This document shows positions 7,246-14,017 of a DNA stretch of 14,017 nucleotides, piece by piece. How positions within the stretch are numbered: the stretch's first letter is position 1; every line of letters starts with the position of its first letter. Source of the stretch: Treponema sp. (GTDB lineage Bacteria > Spirochaetota > Spirochaetia > Treponematales > Breznakiellaceae); the NCBI GenBank assembly GCA_031268245.1, contig JAIRXN010000218.1, positions 1 through 14,017 on the forward strand, in the 5' to 3' direction. The notes below the pieces were generated by a model, which was not told the DNA's origin, made no database searches, and saw only the letters and a list, made by a program, of their open reading frames with translations. Made by a program: the position numbers and the translations under genes.

Positions 7246-7675
7246 TATAAAATTTATGCGGAAGGATTCCCGTGTCTCCCTGCCTGAATATGCCAGCGAG
7301 GGAGCGGCGGGAATGGATCTGCGGGCCTTTCTTCAAAAAGAGGTGCTGATGCCTCCCATGGGCAGGGCTAAAATTCCAACCGGCCTCTATGTTGAGATAC
7401 CTCAGGGTTATGAGGCCCAGGTAAGGCCCCGTTCAGGTCTTGCAGCCCGTCACGGTGTTACGATCCTCAATTCTCCCGGTACCATAGATTCGGATTACCG
7501 GGGAGAACTGGAGATTCTGCTTGTCAATCTGGGAATCGAATCCTTTATCGTTCAAAACGGAGATCGTATTGCCCAACTGGTCATCGCCCCGGCAGCCCGG
7601 CTCCCTATGGAAGAAAGCGGGGCGCTGTCGGAGACCGCTCGGGGCGGAGGGGGCTTTGGCTCTACGGGAATATAG
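7223..7675 (+). CDS. dut: Deoxyuridine 5'-triphosphate nucleotidohydrolase (dUTPase)
   Basis: dUTPase hydrolyses dUTP to dUMP and pyrophosphate, keeping uracil out of DNA and supplying dUMP for thymidylate synthesis. All five motifs of the trimeric family are present in 150 residues: I, AGMDLRA with Asp32; II, PRSGLA; III, GTIDSDYRGE with catalytic Asp89; IV, RIAQLVIA; and V, the P-loop-like RGGGGFGSTG at 140-149. The ATG at 7223 is preferred because AGGG lies upstream and the first beta-strand (VSIKF) is kept. The frame is open further upstream inside pnp, and an internal ATG at 7256 would lose that strand. It overlaps the end of pnp and is followed 3 nt later by a permease gene. Confidence 0.97.
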   Translation: MAESSAVSIKFMRKDSRVSLPEYASEGAAGMDLRAFLQKEVLMPPMGRAKIPTGLYVEIPQGYEAQVRPRSGLAARHGVTILNSPGTIDSDYRGELEILLVNLGIESFIVQNGDRIAQLVIAPAARLPMEESGALSETARGGGGFGSTGI

Positions 7676-7678
7676 GGT

Positions 7679-9025
7679 ATGGAGAAAACCGGCCCGGATG
7701 AAGCGCAAGGCGCTGAAAGCGGCAGTGTACAAGCTTTCCGGCCTGAAGAGACAGGACTGGAACAGAAGCTTAGCATTTCAAAGACCCTCTTCCGTTATGT
7801 GATCACGGAGGCTCTCTTTTCCTTTTGGGTTGCCTTTCTCTTTTTCTTTTTTATTTTTTTTGTCAACCAGCTTCTCCTGATGGCCCAGGAAATTCTTACC
7901 AAGCATGTACCCTTTAATCAGGTAGCCCTTCTCGTATTTTATTCCCTGCCTTCGATAATCGCCATGGCGGCTCCCTTTGCGTCTCTTGTGGGAACGCTCA
8001 TGACCATAGGCCGGATGACAAGCGATAACGAAATTCTTGTGATGCTCTCATCGGGTCTTTCTTACCGGAATATTTTTATTCCCGCAATTTCAGTAGGGGT
8101 GGTGATTTCCCTGCTCTCTTTTTTTGCAAATGATGTGCTGCTTCCCGCGGGAACCGTTTCCTTTGCCCGGCTTTACCGCCGTATCCTTGTCTCGACCCCG
8201 GCCCTGGAACTGGAGGCCAATTCGGTGAAACGTTTCAAGGAAACTGTCATAGTCACCGGAGAGGTGATAGGCAATTCCATTGATTCTGTCCTCATTCTGG
8301 ACAGAACCAGCGACGGGGAACGGCGTGTGATCATGGCCAATAATGCGGTACTTAAAGACGGAGGGAAAGACGGGCTCTCCCTGGATCTTGAGCGGGCATT
8401 CATCCAGTCTTCCAAGGAAGTAGCCCGCCAGGACTACGATTATGCCTCAACCCGTTATCTCCAGTATTGGATACCCCAGGAGGATCTCATCCAGGCTGTA
8501 TCCTCCATCGGCCCCCGGGAGATGAGTTCCGTTGATGTATGGCGGGAGATAAAAAAAAAGACGGCGGATCTGGGCGTCAGACTGGATGAACAGTATGGCC
8601 GTGTTACTTCACAGGCCCTGCTCCTGGAGGAAAGCCTCCGCCGGGGGCCTGAAGCGGATACCTGGAACCGCAGAACTAACGATCTTGCCAGTTTTATGAG
8701 GGAAGATGATTCGGCCCGTTCAATTAAAAGGGATCGCAGCCTGCTTGTGTACCGGCTTGAGTACTATAAAAAGTATTCAATTCCCTTCGGCGCCCTCTCC
8801 TTTGTCTTTCTGGCAGTTCCCCTTGGGCTCTTTGCAAAGAAAAGCGGTCAGACGGTAGGTTTTATCTTCGGCCTCATTATTTCGGTTATCTATTGGGCCT
8901 TGCTCCTGGGAGGACAGACCATGGGTATGCGTCTCGGTTATTCCCCCTTCTGGACAATGTGGCTGCCCAATATTCTGGCCGTATCAATAGGCCTCTTCAT
9001 GTGTATTTTGAGGATGAGGAGATGA
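7679..9025 (+). CDS. LptF/LptG-family (YjgP/YjgQ) permease, first copy
   Basis: This is an inner-membrane protein of the LptF/LptG family. In LPS-bearing bacteria these pair up and, driven by the LptB ATPase, extract LPS toward the periplasmic bridge. The 448 residues show the family layout: a cluster of three N-terminal membrane helices (about 43-68, 88-110 and 132-155), a large periplasmic beta-rich domain, and three C-terminal helices from about 367 to the end. Two features depart from the usual. There is a hydrophilic N-terminal extension of about 35 residues, and a charged, probably helical stretch (about 290-355) lies between the periplasmic domain and helix 4, which is longer than in the neighbouring copy. 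The first helix is Phe-rich, with an 8-T run at 7854-7861. Which of LptF or LptG it corresponds to cannot be told by eye. Confidence 0.88.
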   Translation: MEKTGPDEAQGAESGSVQAFRPEETGLEQKLSISKTLFRYVITEALFSFWVAFLFFFFIFFVNQLLLMAQEILTKHVPFNQVALLVFYSLPSIIAMAAPFASLVGTLMTIGRMTSDNEILVMLSSGLSYRNIFIPAISVGVVISLLSFFANDVLLPAGTVSFARLYRRILVSTPALELEANSVKRFKETVIVTGEVIGNSIDSVLILDRTSDGERRVIMANNAVLKDGGKDGLSLDLERAFIQSSKEVARQDYDYASTRYLQYWIPQEDLIQAVSSIGPREMSSVDVWREIKKKTADLGVRLDEQYGRVTSQALLLEESLRRGPEADTWNRRTNDLASFMREDDSARSIKRDRSLLVYRLEYYKKYSIPFGALSFVFLAVPLGLFAKKSGQTVGFIFGLIISVIYWALLLGGQTMGMRLGYSPFWTMWLPNILAVSIGLFMCILRMRR

Positions 9026-10086
9026 TCCTGGACCGTTATCTTTTAAAGCAATTCCTCCCCATCTTTGTAGTGGCAGTTACCATGTTTGTGCTTCTCCTTT
9101 CACTCATCGATCTCTTTGCCAATCTCTGGCGTTACCTCAACTATGAGGTTCCCTTCAAACAGATCATAACTGTAAGTTATTACTACCTTCCCAAGAGTTT
9201 TTCCTATGCCATGCCGATGTCCCTTCTGTTTGCCGCGGCCTATACATTGGGCGAGCTCTATGCCCGCAACGAACTTACATCAATTTTTTCTTCGGGCATT
9301 CCCTTCCGGCGTTTCTGTCTGCCTCTCGTCCTGGTAGGGCTTCTGGCAACCATCTTTTCATTTTACTTCGATGACCGCATAGTAATTCCAACCCTTAAAA
9401 TAAAAAATGATCTTTCAAGAACCCTCCTGCACCAGCAGCGCACGGAAAATAATTCGGATATAGTGATTAAGGCGAAGAACGGCCTCGTTATCTATTCGGT
9501 GGACTACTACGATCACAATGCCCAGGCTTTGAACGGGGTCAGCATTATAGAAAAAAATGAAAGCGGTGAATTTGTATCCCTGATTCGTTCCTCCAGGGCT
9601 GCCTGGACCGGCGACTTCTGGTTTCTCAGCAACCCGGTTATCTATGAGTGGAGAGACGGCCTGCTCCGTACCCGGGCTCTGGAGGATACGGATATTTACC
9701 GGGAAAAACCGGATACTTTTCGCAGAAATGCCGCCAATGTGGAAGAACTTCCCGCCAAAGAGGCGGATCTTCTGGTAAAAGATCTCAAGGCTGCCGGCCT
9801 CCCCTTTATTCAGGCCCTTGCGGATTACTATCACCGTTATTCTTATGCAACAACCTCCTTTGTCGTGATGATCCTTTCAATCTCCATGGGCGGCCGTTTC
9901 AGAAAAAATATCCTTCTCATGAGTCTTCTTGCAAGCCTTGTAACCGCCGTAGGTTTCTATGTCATGGAGATGATCACCATGATGATGGCCAGGCTGGGCT
10001 ATATTCCTCCCCTTGCAGGTGCATGGTTCCCGGTCGGCGCCTTCGTGATAGTGGGGGGGCTGCTTTTGAGAAGCGCAAAAACATAG
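9022..10086 (+). CDS. LptF/LptG-family (YjgP/YjgQ) permease, second copy
   Basis: This is a second, shorter (354 residues) member of the same permease family. It begins with MILDRYLLKQFLPIF, the usual family N-terminus, then helix 1 at about 12-33. Helices 2 and 3 lie around YAMPMSLLFAAAYTLGELY and FCLPLVLVGLLATIF. A periplasmic domain and three C-terminal helices follow. The ATG at 9022 overlaps the stop of the preceding permease as ATGA and has GAGGATGAGGAG before it, so the pair is very probably translationally coupled and forms a heterodimer. The frame is open upstream to 8893, but that part lies within the previous gene and lacks family similarity. A run of seven G at 10053-10059 lies near the 3' end. 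LptB, LptC and LptA are not in this window. Confidence 0.88.
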   Translation: MILDRYLLKQFLPIFVVAVTMFVLLLSLIDLFANLWRYLNYEVPFKQIITVSYYYLPKSFSYAMPMSLLFAAAYTLGELYARNELTSIFSSGIPFRRFCLPLVLVGLLATIFSFYFDDRIVIPTLKIKNDLSRTLLHQQRTENNSDIVIKAKNGLVIYSVDYYDHNAQALNGVSIIEKNESGEFVSLIRSSRAAWTGDFWFLSNPVIYEWRDGLLRTRALEDTDIYREKPDTFRRNAANVEELPAKEADLLVKDLKAAGLPFIQALADYYHRYSYATTSFVVMILSISMGGRFRKNILLMSLLASLVTAVGFYVMEMITMMMARLGYIPPLAGAWFPVGAFVIVGGLLLRSAKT

Positions 10087-10125
10087 ATCCGGCAGGGCCG
10101 GCTCTCCAAAAATCAGGGTTAGGGC

Positions 10126-11259
10126 ATGAGTGAATTTATCTTTACTATAAAACACAGGGATGGGAATTCTGCGGCCAGGACAGGGGAACTGAACCTGTTT
10201 CATGGGAAAGTGAGTACTCCTGTTTTTATGCCTGTCGGAACCAGCGGCACGGTAAAGGCCTTGACCAGGGAAGATCTTGAGGAGATCGGTTTTGAGATCA
10301 TCCTTTCCAATACCTACCACCTGTACCTGAGGCCCGGTACGGAGGTGATAGGGGAGGCCGGCGGACTCCACCGCTTTATGCACTGGGATCGCAATATCCT
10401 CACCGATTCGGGAGGTTTTCAGGTTTTTTCCCTTGCGCCCTTCCGGAAAATTACCCCCGAAGGGGCGAAATTTCGTTCCCACATCGACGGTTCCCTCCAT
10501 GTCCTCAGTCCGGAAAAGGCTGTGGAGATCCAGACAATCCTGGGAAGCGATATACAGATGCAGCTTGATGTCTGTACCGGCTGGGGAACGGAGTACAAGG
10601 ATGCGGTAAAAGCCCTGGACATAACCGGACAATGGCTTAAAAGGGCCAAAAAAACCTGGCTTGAGAAACGTGAAAACGGGTACCGGGGACTTCTCTTTTC
10701 CATAGTGCAGGGGAATTTTTACCGGGATCTCCGGGAGAAAAGCGCAGCCCTGTGCGCCGAAGCGGATACGCCGGGTATTGCCATCGGAGGGCTTTCCGTG
10801 GGGGAGCCGCCCGAAACCTACCGGGAGTATTTGGCCCTTACCGCATCGCTTTTACAGGAAAATAAGCCCCGCTATGTGATGGGTATAGGTACTCCGGACT
10901 ACATTCTCGACGCCATTGAAAACGGCATAGATATGTTTGACTGTGTACTTCCCACTAGAGAAGGCCGAAACGGGAGAGTTTTTACACACAAAGGTCCGCT
11001 TTCCTTAAAAAAGACCGAAAACCACATGGACTTTCGGCCGATAGATGAAGAGTGCGGGTGCAAAGTATGCCGGGACTATTCCCGGGCATATCTTAGACAC
11101 CTGTTCAAGGCACAGGAGATCCTCTGTTCCATGCTGGCAAGCTACCACAATCTGTACTTTCTTAACAGGCTGGTACTGGAGAGCCGCAGGGCGATTGAGG
11201 AAAACAGGTTTGGAGACTTCAAAAGAGAATTCCTTGCCCGGTTCAGCCACATGGAGTAA
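10126..11259 (+). CDS. tgt: Queuine/preQ1 tRNA-guanine transglycosylase
   Basis: Tgt exchanges guanine-34 of GUN-anticodon tRNAs (Asp, Asn, His, Tyr) for preQ1, the key step in bacterial queuosine formation. The 377-residue protein is almost exactly the E. coli length. The acid/base Asp94 is in TDSGGFQVFSL, the nucleophile Asp272 is in MFDCVLPTREGRNG, and the zinc site is Cys310, Cys312, Cys315 and His341. The start follows AGGGTTAGGG and a 39-nt gap after the second permease, the largest plus-strand gap after rpsO. The gap has a short CCGGC-AGG-GCCGG inverted repeat but no T-run. queA, often next to tgt, is not seen here; the secreted HEAT-repeat gene follows instead. Confidence 0.97.
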   Translation: MSEFIFTIKHRDGNSAARTGELNLFHGKVSTPVFMPVGTSGTVKALTREDLEEIGFEIILSNTYHLYLRPGTEVIGEAGGLHRFMHWDRNILTDSGGFQVFSLAPFRKITPEGAKFRSHIDGSLHVLSPEKAVEIQTILGSDIQMQLDVCTGWGTEYKDAVKALDITGQWLKRAKKTWLEKRENGYRGLLFSIVQGNFYRDLREKSAALCAEADTPGIAIGGLSVGEPPETYREYLALTASLLQENKPRYVMGIGTPDYILDAIENGIDMFDCVLPTREGRNGRVFTHKGPLSLKKTENHMDFRPIDEECGCKVCRDYSRAYLRHLFKAQEILCSMLASYHNLYFLNRLVLESRRAIEENRFGDFKREFLARFSHME

Positions 11260-11271
11260 AGAAAAAGCTTT

Positions 11272-12801
11272 ATGATGTATAAAAAATCATTCGTTTTGTT
11301 AAGTTTGTTATTTTTGTTTTTTTATGTTTCCTTTTCTATTTTTGCCCAGGAGGATGAGGCTGAAGACGGACAGGAAACGCAAAGCCGGGAACTTGCCGAA
11401 CCGGAATCTTCCTCCGTGCCGGAAGCTTCCCTGAATGATTCCCCTCCTGAGAAACCGGCGCATGCGGAGGCTCTTGAAGACACCATAGCCGCGGAAGATG
11501 ACAGCCGGATGAGAACCATCCGTTTCGGCACCGAGACTGAAATATCCTCCCTTATCCAGACCCTGAAAAATGAAAATGACTCTTATCTTGACGAGGCCCT
11601 GATTACACTGATTCAAAACACAAAAAACCGGAATATACTTACCGGCGTTTTTTCCTTTTTTGGAGAAAGGAACAAACAGGGGCTTGAAGAGAGGGCAATC
11701 CGGGCCATTGAAGAGCGGGATGAAGAAACCAATGCCACAGTCGTTGCGGCAATAGATTATCTTGGAAAAGTTAACGCCGAATCCGCGGTAAGGCCCCTCA
11801 TGAACCTTATCGATTTGGGAGAAAACCGCTTTTTGAACTCAGGATTCAGGGCTTTAGGCAGGGCCGGAAGGAACAATGAAGAGTCCGATGCGGCAGCCGC
11901 ATACCTAATCGATTACTATCAAAACAGGGAACCTTCCACGGAAAATCAACGGGAGATTGTAACGGCAGTTGGGGAAACAGGCTCAAATGAGGGAATCTCC
12001 TTCCTCAGCGAGCTTGTTGAGGATGAGGAAACGAGACCGGCAATCCGTATAGCGGCCATAGAAGCCCTGGCAAAGATCGGCAATACCGGCGGCCTTCCCC
12101 CGATTATAGGCGCCGTTACGGATCAGGATCCCAATGTCCGTGCCGCTGCGGTAGGCGCCCTGGGGCCCTTCCGGTCGGAAGAGGCCGGGGCCGCAATCAT
12201 TGAGGCCTTCCGGGATTCCTATTACCGTACCCGCCTGGCAGCGGCAAAAGCCGCCAAAGAGAGAAAACTCGCCGAAGCCGTGCCGTATCTCAAATTCCGT
12301 GCAGAACGGGACGATGTACCGGCAGTCAGGGACGAAGCCATCCGGGCCCTGGGAGAAATCGGCGGCAAGGAGTGTATGGATTTTCTCAAAACTCTTTTTG
12401 AAGAGAGAAAGAACAATGACCGGGCGCGGATTCTTGCGGCGGAGATGATCATCAATAACGATCCGGATACGTATATTGAAAAGCTGATAGCGGAGATGGA
12501 CGAGGCAAAGCAGGCCAACCAGATTCCCCTCTACAACGGCCTTCTCAGGGTAGCGGGCGGGGCAAAAACGGCAAGGCTGGAAACAACCGCCCGCCGTTTC
12601 CTTGACGGCGGGGGAGTTATCGAAAAATCCTATGCCCTGGACATGGCGTTAAACAACAAGCTGACAGGTCTTGAAGATGACATAAGGTCTCTGCTGGATG
12701 AAAAAAAGAGCGGCAGCCTGGCCCGGAAAGCCCGGACGATACTTGAAAAACTGGGACTATCCGCTAACCCGGAACGTCAACCGAGTGAAGAAGCCGATTG
12801 A
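11272..12801 (+). CDS. Secreted HEAT-repeat protein of unknown function
   Basis: I do not recognise a named family. The 509-residue protein starts with a strongly hydrophobic signal peptide (about 1-25, probable cleavage after Ala25 in SIFA-QED). An acidic, Pro/Ser/Glu-rich linker follows to about residue 85. Next come repeated helical pairs of the HEAT/PBS-lyase type. The clearest run is at about 250-390, with AAIEALAKIG, NVRAAAVGALG and VRDEAIRALGEIGG. Such solenoids usually bind proteins; no catalytic residues can be seen. There is no lipobox Cys, so it is likely periplasmic or surface-associated rather than a lipoprotein. The gene begins 12 nt after tgt with a weak Shine-Dalgarno sequence; a second ATG at 11275 is possible. 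Its 3' end overlaps the opposing gene by 38 bp. Confidence 0.82.
   Translation: MMYKKSFVLLSLLFLFFYVSFSIFAQEDEAEDGQETQSRELAEPESSSVPEASLNDSPPEKPAHAEALEDTIAAEDDSRMRTIRFGTETEISSLIQTLKNENDSYLDEALITLIQNTKNRNILTGVFSFFGERNKQGLEERAIRAIEERDEETNATVVAAIDYLGKVNAESAVRPLMNLIDLGENRFLNSGFRALGRAGRNNEESDAAAAYLIDYYQNREPSTENQREIVTAVGETGSNEGISFLSELVEDEETRPAIRIAAIEALAKIGNTGGLPPIIGAVTDQDPNVRAAAVGALGPFRSEEAGAAIIEAFRDSYYRTRLAAAKAAKERKLAEAVPYLKFRAERDDVPAVRDEAIRALGEIGGKECMDFLKTLFEERKNNDRARILAAEMIINNDPDTYIEKLIAEMDEAKQANQIPLYNGLLRVAGGAKTARLETTARRFLDGGGVIEKSYALDMALNNKLTGLEDDIRSLLDEKKSGSLARKARTILEKLGLSANPERQPSEEAD
12764..12801. other. Tail-to-tail overlap of two coding regions
   Basis: The last 38 bp of the HEAT-repeat gene (plus) are also the last codons of the vWA/FHA-like gene (minus), so both strands code here. 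There is no intergenic space for a bidirectional terminator. Either transcripts end inside the opposite gene or they overlap as antisense pairs. Confidence 0.8.
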
Positions 12802-14017
12802 GGGAGAGAAGAGGATCCTCGTAACGCTCCATCCTGAGGTGGAGTTCATAGCCTTTCTCCGATACGATCCTAATCATCTTGCCTATACAATCCGAAATCT
12901 GCTGGGAACCGGTATCGGGGAAGAACTGGGGTTTCCTCGGAATAAAGGTACAGCGTTCTCCGTCAACCCGGACTTCTGCAATATGGGGGGGAATGGAGAC
13001 CAGGAAGATTAGAAAATCCGATTTCCTGCCTCCAACGGTAAAACTGTAGCCCGGCTTGGCAAGATGAATGTTCCGCTTGCCGATCATGGTATTCTGATCT
13101 TCCACAAAGAGGGAGAGCATCAGGGGACCTTCGGTTCTGGCAGGCGGCTTGTAGGTATTCTGATAGGGAGTGCTCCGGGGTTTCCGGCTGGCGGCATAGT
13201 TCTCTATTGCCGAAGCAGACGAACCGGATGGACGGCTCGCGGCAGCGGCCGGAGTTGCCGGGGCGGGGGAGGGTGAAGCCGCCTGGGCTATAACCCGTTT
13301 CGGCGAATCCTGAAGCCTGCGCGCAACAAGGAAAATAATAAGAGCCAGCGCCAGCAGGGCGCCAATCCCGAGTCCTACAAGAACCGGCGTACTTAAACCT
13401 GAACGTACAGTCCTGCCTGAATCTTCCGCCGCGCGTGAAGGCCGGGATTCTCTTCCCGGGGACGCCGGACTTTGGGCCTCTGAGGGAACGGTATCTCCGC
13501 CTGCAACAGAGGGCGGGCTTTCTCCGGTACTTTCCCGGGACACCTCCCCGCTCCGGTCAGAGTTTGCCTGACCAGGAGCAGAAAACTCCTCTTCAAACCC
13601 GGCGCCCGCCGCCGCACTTGCAGGAGCCTGCTCTTCTCCGGCAGAGGCCGGCCGGCCGGATGCGGGTTCCTGTAATACCGGAGAACCTTGCCGCTCCGAT
13701 GCCGGAGAGGACTCTCCCCGTAAGGCCGGAGAAGACTGAATCCGGGAACTGCCGTCTGTCCCCGCAGAATCCCTGCCGCTTTGGGATGTCCCCGATCCCG
13801 AAGCAACAGCCGGAGGAGGAGCCACAGAGTAGTCATTTTTTGCCAGGTCCTGAGGCACCTGCACATACACAAAACTATTTCCCCCTGTTTCCAGCCGTCG
13901 CCCTGCATCGCTAATCTGAGCGGCCTGATTTTCTCCTCCGTCGGTAACCAGAACCACTTTTTTAGGCCGCGGGGAAGGGAGGGACGATATATAGCTATCC
14001 GCAAAGCTTAAAGCTCC
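12764..14017 (-). CDS. Membrane protein with vWA domain, low-complexity linker and FHA-like domain (5' end outside window)
   Basis: The frame is open to the window edge, so the N-terminus is missing; 417 residues are visible. They start inside a von Willebrand factor A domain, shown by PKKVVLVTDGGEN near residues 19-30 and ending near FVYVQVP. About 145 residues rich in Pro, Ser, Ala, Gly and Glu follow. One membrane helix spans about 211-233 (DNA 13322-13387), with Arg and Lys directly after it. After a second Pro/Ala/Ser stretch comes a C-terminal beta-rich domain (about 298-410). GGRKSD and IPPH there resemble the GR and S-x-x-H motifs of FHA domains, although the usual NG is missing. By the positive-inside rule the vWA part faces out and the FHA-like part faces the cytoplasm. 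The vWA call is good, the FHA call moderate, and the function unknown. Confidence 0.8.
   Translation of the reverse strand, partial: GALSFADSYISSLPSPRPKKVVLVTDGGENQAAQISDAGRRLETGGNSFVYVQVPQDLAKNDYSVAPPPAVASGSGTSQSGRDSAGTDGSSRIQSSPALRGESSPASERQGSPVLQEPASGRPASAGEEQAPASAAAGAGFEEEFSAPGQANSDRSGEVSRESTGESPPSVAGGDTVPSEAQSPASPGRESRPSRAAEDSGRTVRSGLSTPVLVGLGIGALLALALIIFLVARRLQDSPKRVIAQAASPSPAPATPAAAASRPSGSSASAIENYAASRKPRSTPYQNTYKPPARTEGPLMLSLFVEDQNTMIGKRNIHLAKPGYSFTVGGRKSDFLIFLVSIPPHIAEVRVDGERCTFIPRKPQFFPDTGSQQISDCIGKMIRIVSEKGYELHLRMERYEDPLLSLNRLLHSVDVPG
13322..13387 (-). other. Single transmembrane segment of the vWA/FHA-like protein
   Basis: This is a 22-residue hydrophobic stretch containing VLVGLGIGALLALALIIFLV, followed immediately by ARRLQDSPKR. 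The positive charges on the C-terminal side predict an outside N-terminus and a cytoplasmic C-terminus. Gly and Ala spacing in the helix would allow helix packing. Confidence 0.8.

Noticed and set aside
7854..7861. Run of eight T in the first permease, a possible phase-variation tract
   Set aside because: It encodes Phe-rich membrane helix 1 in a probably essential gene. Frame and length are intact, so slippage-based switching is not supported.
8284..8306. Inverted repeat TTCTGTCC/GGACAGAA, partly like the ends of the infB-rbfA insert
   Set aside because: It is inside the permease coding sequence in conserved frame, only 8 bp long, and lacks flanking duplication, so it is probably coincidence.
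8893..9021. A 43-residue N-terminal extension of the second permease
   Set aside because: It lies inside the first permease gene in another frame; the ATG at 9022 gives the normal family N-terminus and a classic ATGA coupling.
10087..10125. CCGGC-AGG-GCCGG inverted repeat between the second permease and tgt as a terminator
   Set aside because: The stem is only 5 bp and is not followed by a T-run.
12985..12991. Seven-G run in the vWA/FHA-like gene, with others of seven in infB (173-179) and the second permease (10053-10059)
   Set aside because: Tracts of seven occur in several unrelated genes here and are shorter than usual for contingency loci.
13064..13276. Plus-strand frames within 13064-13914
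   Set aside because: They are antisense to the GC-rich, low-complexity vWA/FHA-like gene and show no coherent protein features.

Overview
The window looks like a piece of a spirochaete chromosome, most likely Treponema or a close relative. This is inferred from the gene order (infB-rbfA-truB-ribF-rpsO-pnp followed by dut, two LptF/LptG-family permeases and tgt), the TruB motif GTLDKFASG, the Gly/Pro/Arg-rich IF-2 N-terminus and the moderate, roughly balanced GC content. The genus was not tested against any database.

All genes from position 38 to 12801 lie on the plus strand and are tightly packed with overlaps or short gaps, so they probably form one long operon or a few read-through units. 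Positions 38-7245 are a translation and RNA-metabolism block: infB (initiation factor IF-2), rbfA (30S maturation), truB (tRNA psi55 synthase), ribF (flavin nucleotide enzyme with a shrunken kinase domain), rpsO (ribosomal protein S15) and pnp (PNPase). Positions 7223-10086 hold dut (dUTPase) and two LptF/LptG-family inner-membrane permeases joined by an ATGA overlap. Positions 10126-12801 hold tgt (queuosine tRNA-guanine transglycosylase) and a secreted HEAT-repeat protein. The last gene is on the minus strand and runs off the right edge. It is a membrane protein with a von Willebrand A domain, a long Pro/Ser/Ala linker, one membrane helix and an FHA-like C-terminal domain, and it overlaps the HEAT gene tail to tail by 38 bp.

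The only gap of note among the plus-strand genes is the 100 bp between infB and rbfA. It contains a perfect 15-bp inverted repeat with a 6-nt loop, and the whole insert is flanked by a direct AGTTAG duplication. One copy is the last sense codon and stop codon of infB. Removing the insert and one duplicate leaves 9 nt between the infB stop and the rbfA start, with the ribosome-binding site intact. This is best explained as a miniature inverted-repeat element inserted at an operon junction, and it is the most interesting non-coding signal here. I saw no tRNA or rRNA genes, CRISPR array, complete insertion sequence, phage gene or recognisable defence system. Most of the window is conserved core genome.
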